Source of the DNA: DASPKS01 sp035628035
Lineage (GTDB): Bacteria; Bacteroidota; Rhodothermia; Rhodothermales; Rubricoccaceae
Length of the DNA stretch: 9,852 nt
Direction of reading: 5' to 3'
Assembly (NCBI GenBank): GCA_035628035.1
Contig: DASPKS010000217.1
Location: 1 to 9,852, forward strand
Position numbers and translations under genes: made by a program. The notes beneath the pieces were generated by a model. The model saw only the letters and a program-made list of their open reading frames with translations, made no database searches and was not told where the DNA came from. Positions 9,716 to 9,852 of this stretch are shown here, in pieces (the stretch's first letter is position 1; each line of letters starts with the position of its first letter).

Positions 9716-9852
9716 CTATCGAGGGAAGCCCTCGCCCCCGCTTTCTGACGGGACGGCGGCGGCCGTTTCGGCCGGCGTCAACGCGCGCGTCCGCCGGTGG
9801 AACCGCGCCGTCAGCAGGAAGGCCGCCGCGGCCAGCCCGAGCGTGAGCCCCC
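9716..9852 (-). CDS. C-terminal end of an unrecognised membrane-anchored protein (start outside window)
   Basis: The last 44 codons and a TAG stop (9718-9716) of a minus-strand frame are open to the window edge. The visible part begins with a hydrophobic segment (GLTLGLAAAAFLLTA), followed by a basic patch RFHRRTR and a polar tail ending in GGEGFPR. This looks like the last transmembrane helix with a positive cytoplasmic tail, following the positive-inside rule. The fragment is too short to name a family. It lies in the same orientation as the act genes, 168 bases upstream of actA, so it could be an upstream operon member or an independent gene. It may also be a chance open frame in GC-rich DNA, but the helix plus basic cluster makes a real 3' end more likely. 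Confidence 0.5.
   Translation of the reverse strand, partial: GLTLGLAAAAFLLTARFHRRTRALTPAETAAAVPSESGGEGFPR

Noticed and set aside
9760..9774. Inverted repeat cggccg-ttt-cggccg
   Set aside because: It lies within the coding end of the upstream gene, ahead of its stop codon, and short GC palindromes of this kind are expected by chance at this composition.

Overview
The window is a high-GC stretch in which every supported gene lies on the minus strand. It holds a complete Alternative Complex III (ACIII) operon, the quinol:electron-acceptor oxidoreductase that replaces the cytochrome bc1 complex in many bacteria. Reading from high to low coordinates, in the direction of transcription, the order is: the 3' end of an unrecognised membrane-anchored protein (9716-9852), an intergenic region with two small hairpins, actA (pentahaem cytochrome c), actB (molybdopterin-like/Fe-S protein), actC (NrfD-like membrane protein), actD (DUF3341), actE (monohaem cytochrome c lipoprotein), actF (second NrfD-like membrane protein), an intergenic region with two stem-loops, a single-span membrane protein of unknown function, and the 5' end of a SCO1/SenC-type copper chaperone cut by the window edge.

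The organism is probably a marine or halotolerant member of the Rhodothermota (Rhodothermus/Rubricoccus/Rubrivirga/Salinibacter side of the old Bacteroidetes). This is inferred from the ACIII gene order with sco directly downstream, the very high GC content, and the general absence of Shine-Dalgarno motifs; most start codons follow C-rich, pyrimidine-rich leaders. The sequence alone does not fix the genus.

The genes form one system. ActC and ActF are the membrane cores that face the quinol pool. ActB carries three [4Fe-4S]-type motifs and one motif with a Cys-to-Thr change expected to hold [3Fe-4S]. ActA (five haems) and ActE (one haem) pass electrons to a periplasmic acceptor or directly to a terminal oxidase. 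ActD bridges the assembly. SCO handles copper delivery to the CuA site of cytochrome c oxidase, so oxidase genes probably continue beyond coordinate 1.

I found no mobile elements, CRISPR arrays, tRNAs or rRNAs. No undescribed multi-gene system is evident: the core is a known complex. The least explained parts are the linker protein between actF and sco, the stem-loops flanking the operon, and the truncated upstream gene. The very long open frames on the plus strand (up to about 3.5 kb) lie in the codon-aligned antisense phase of the act genes and are explained by the scarcity of TTA, CTA and TCA codons in GC-rich genes.
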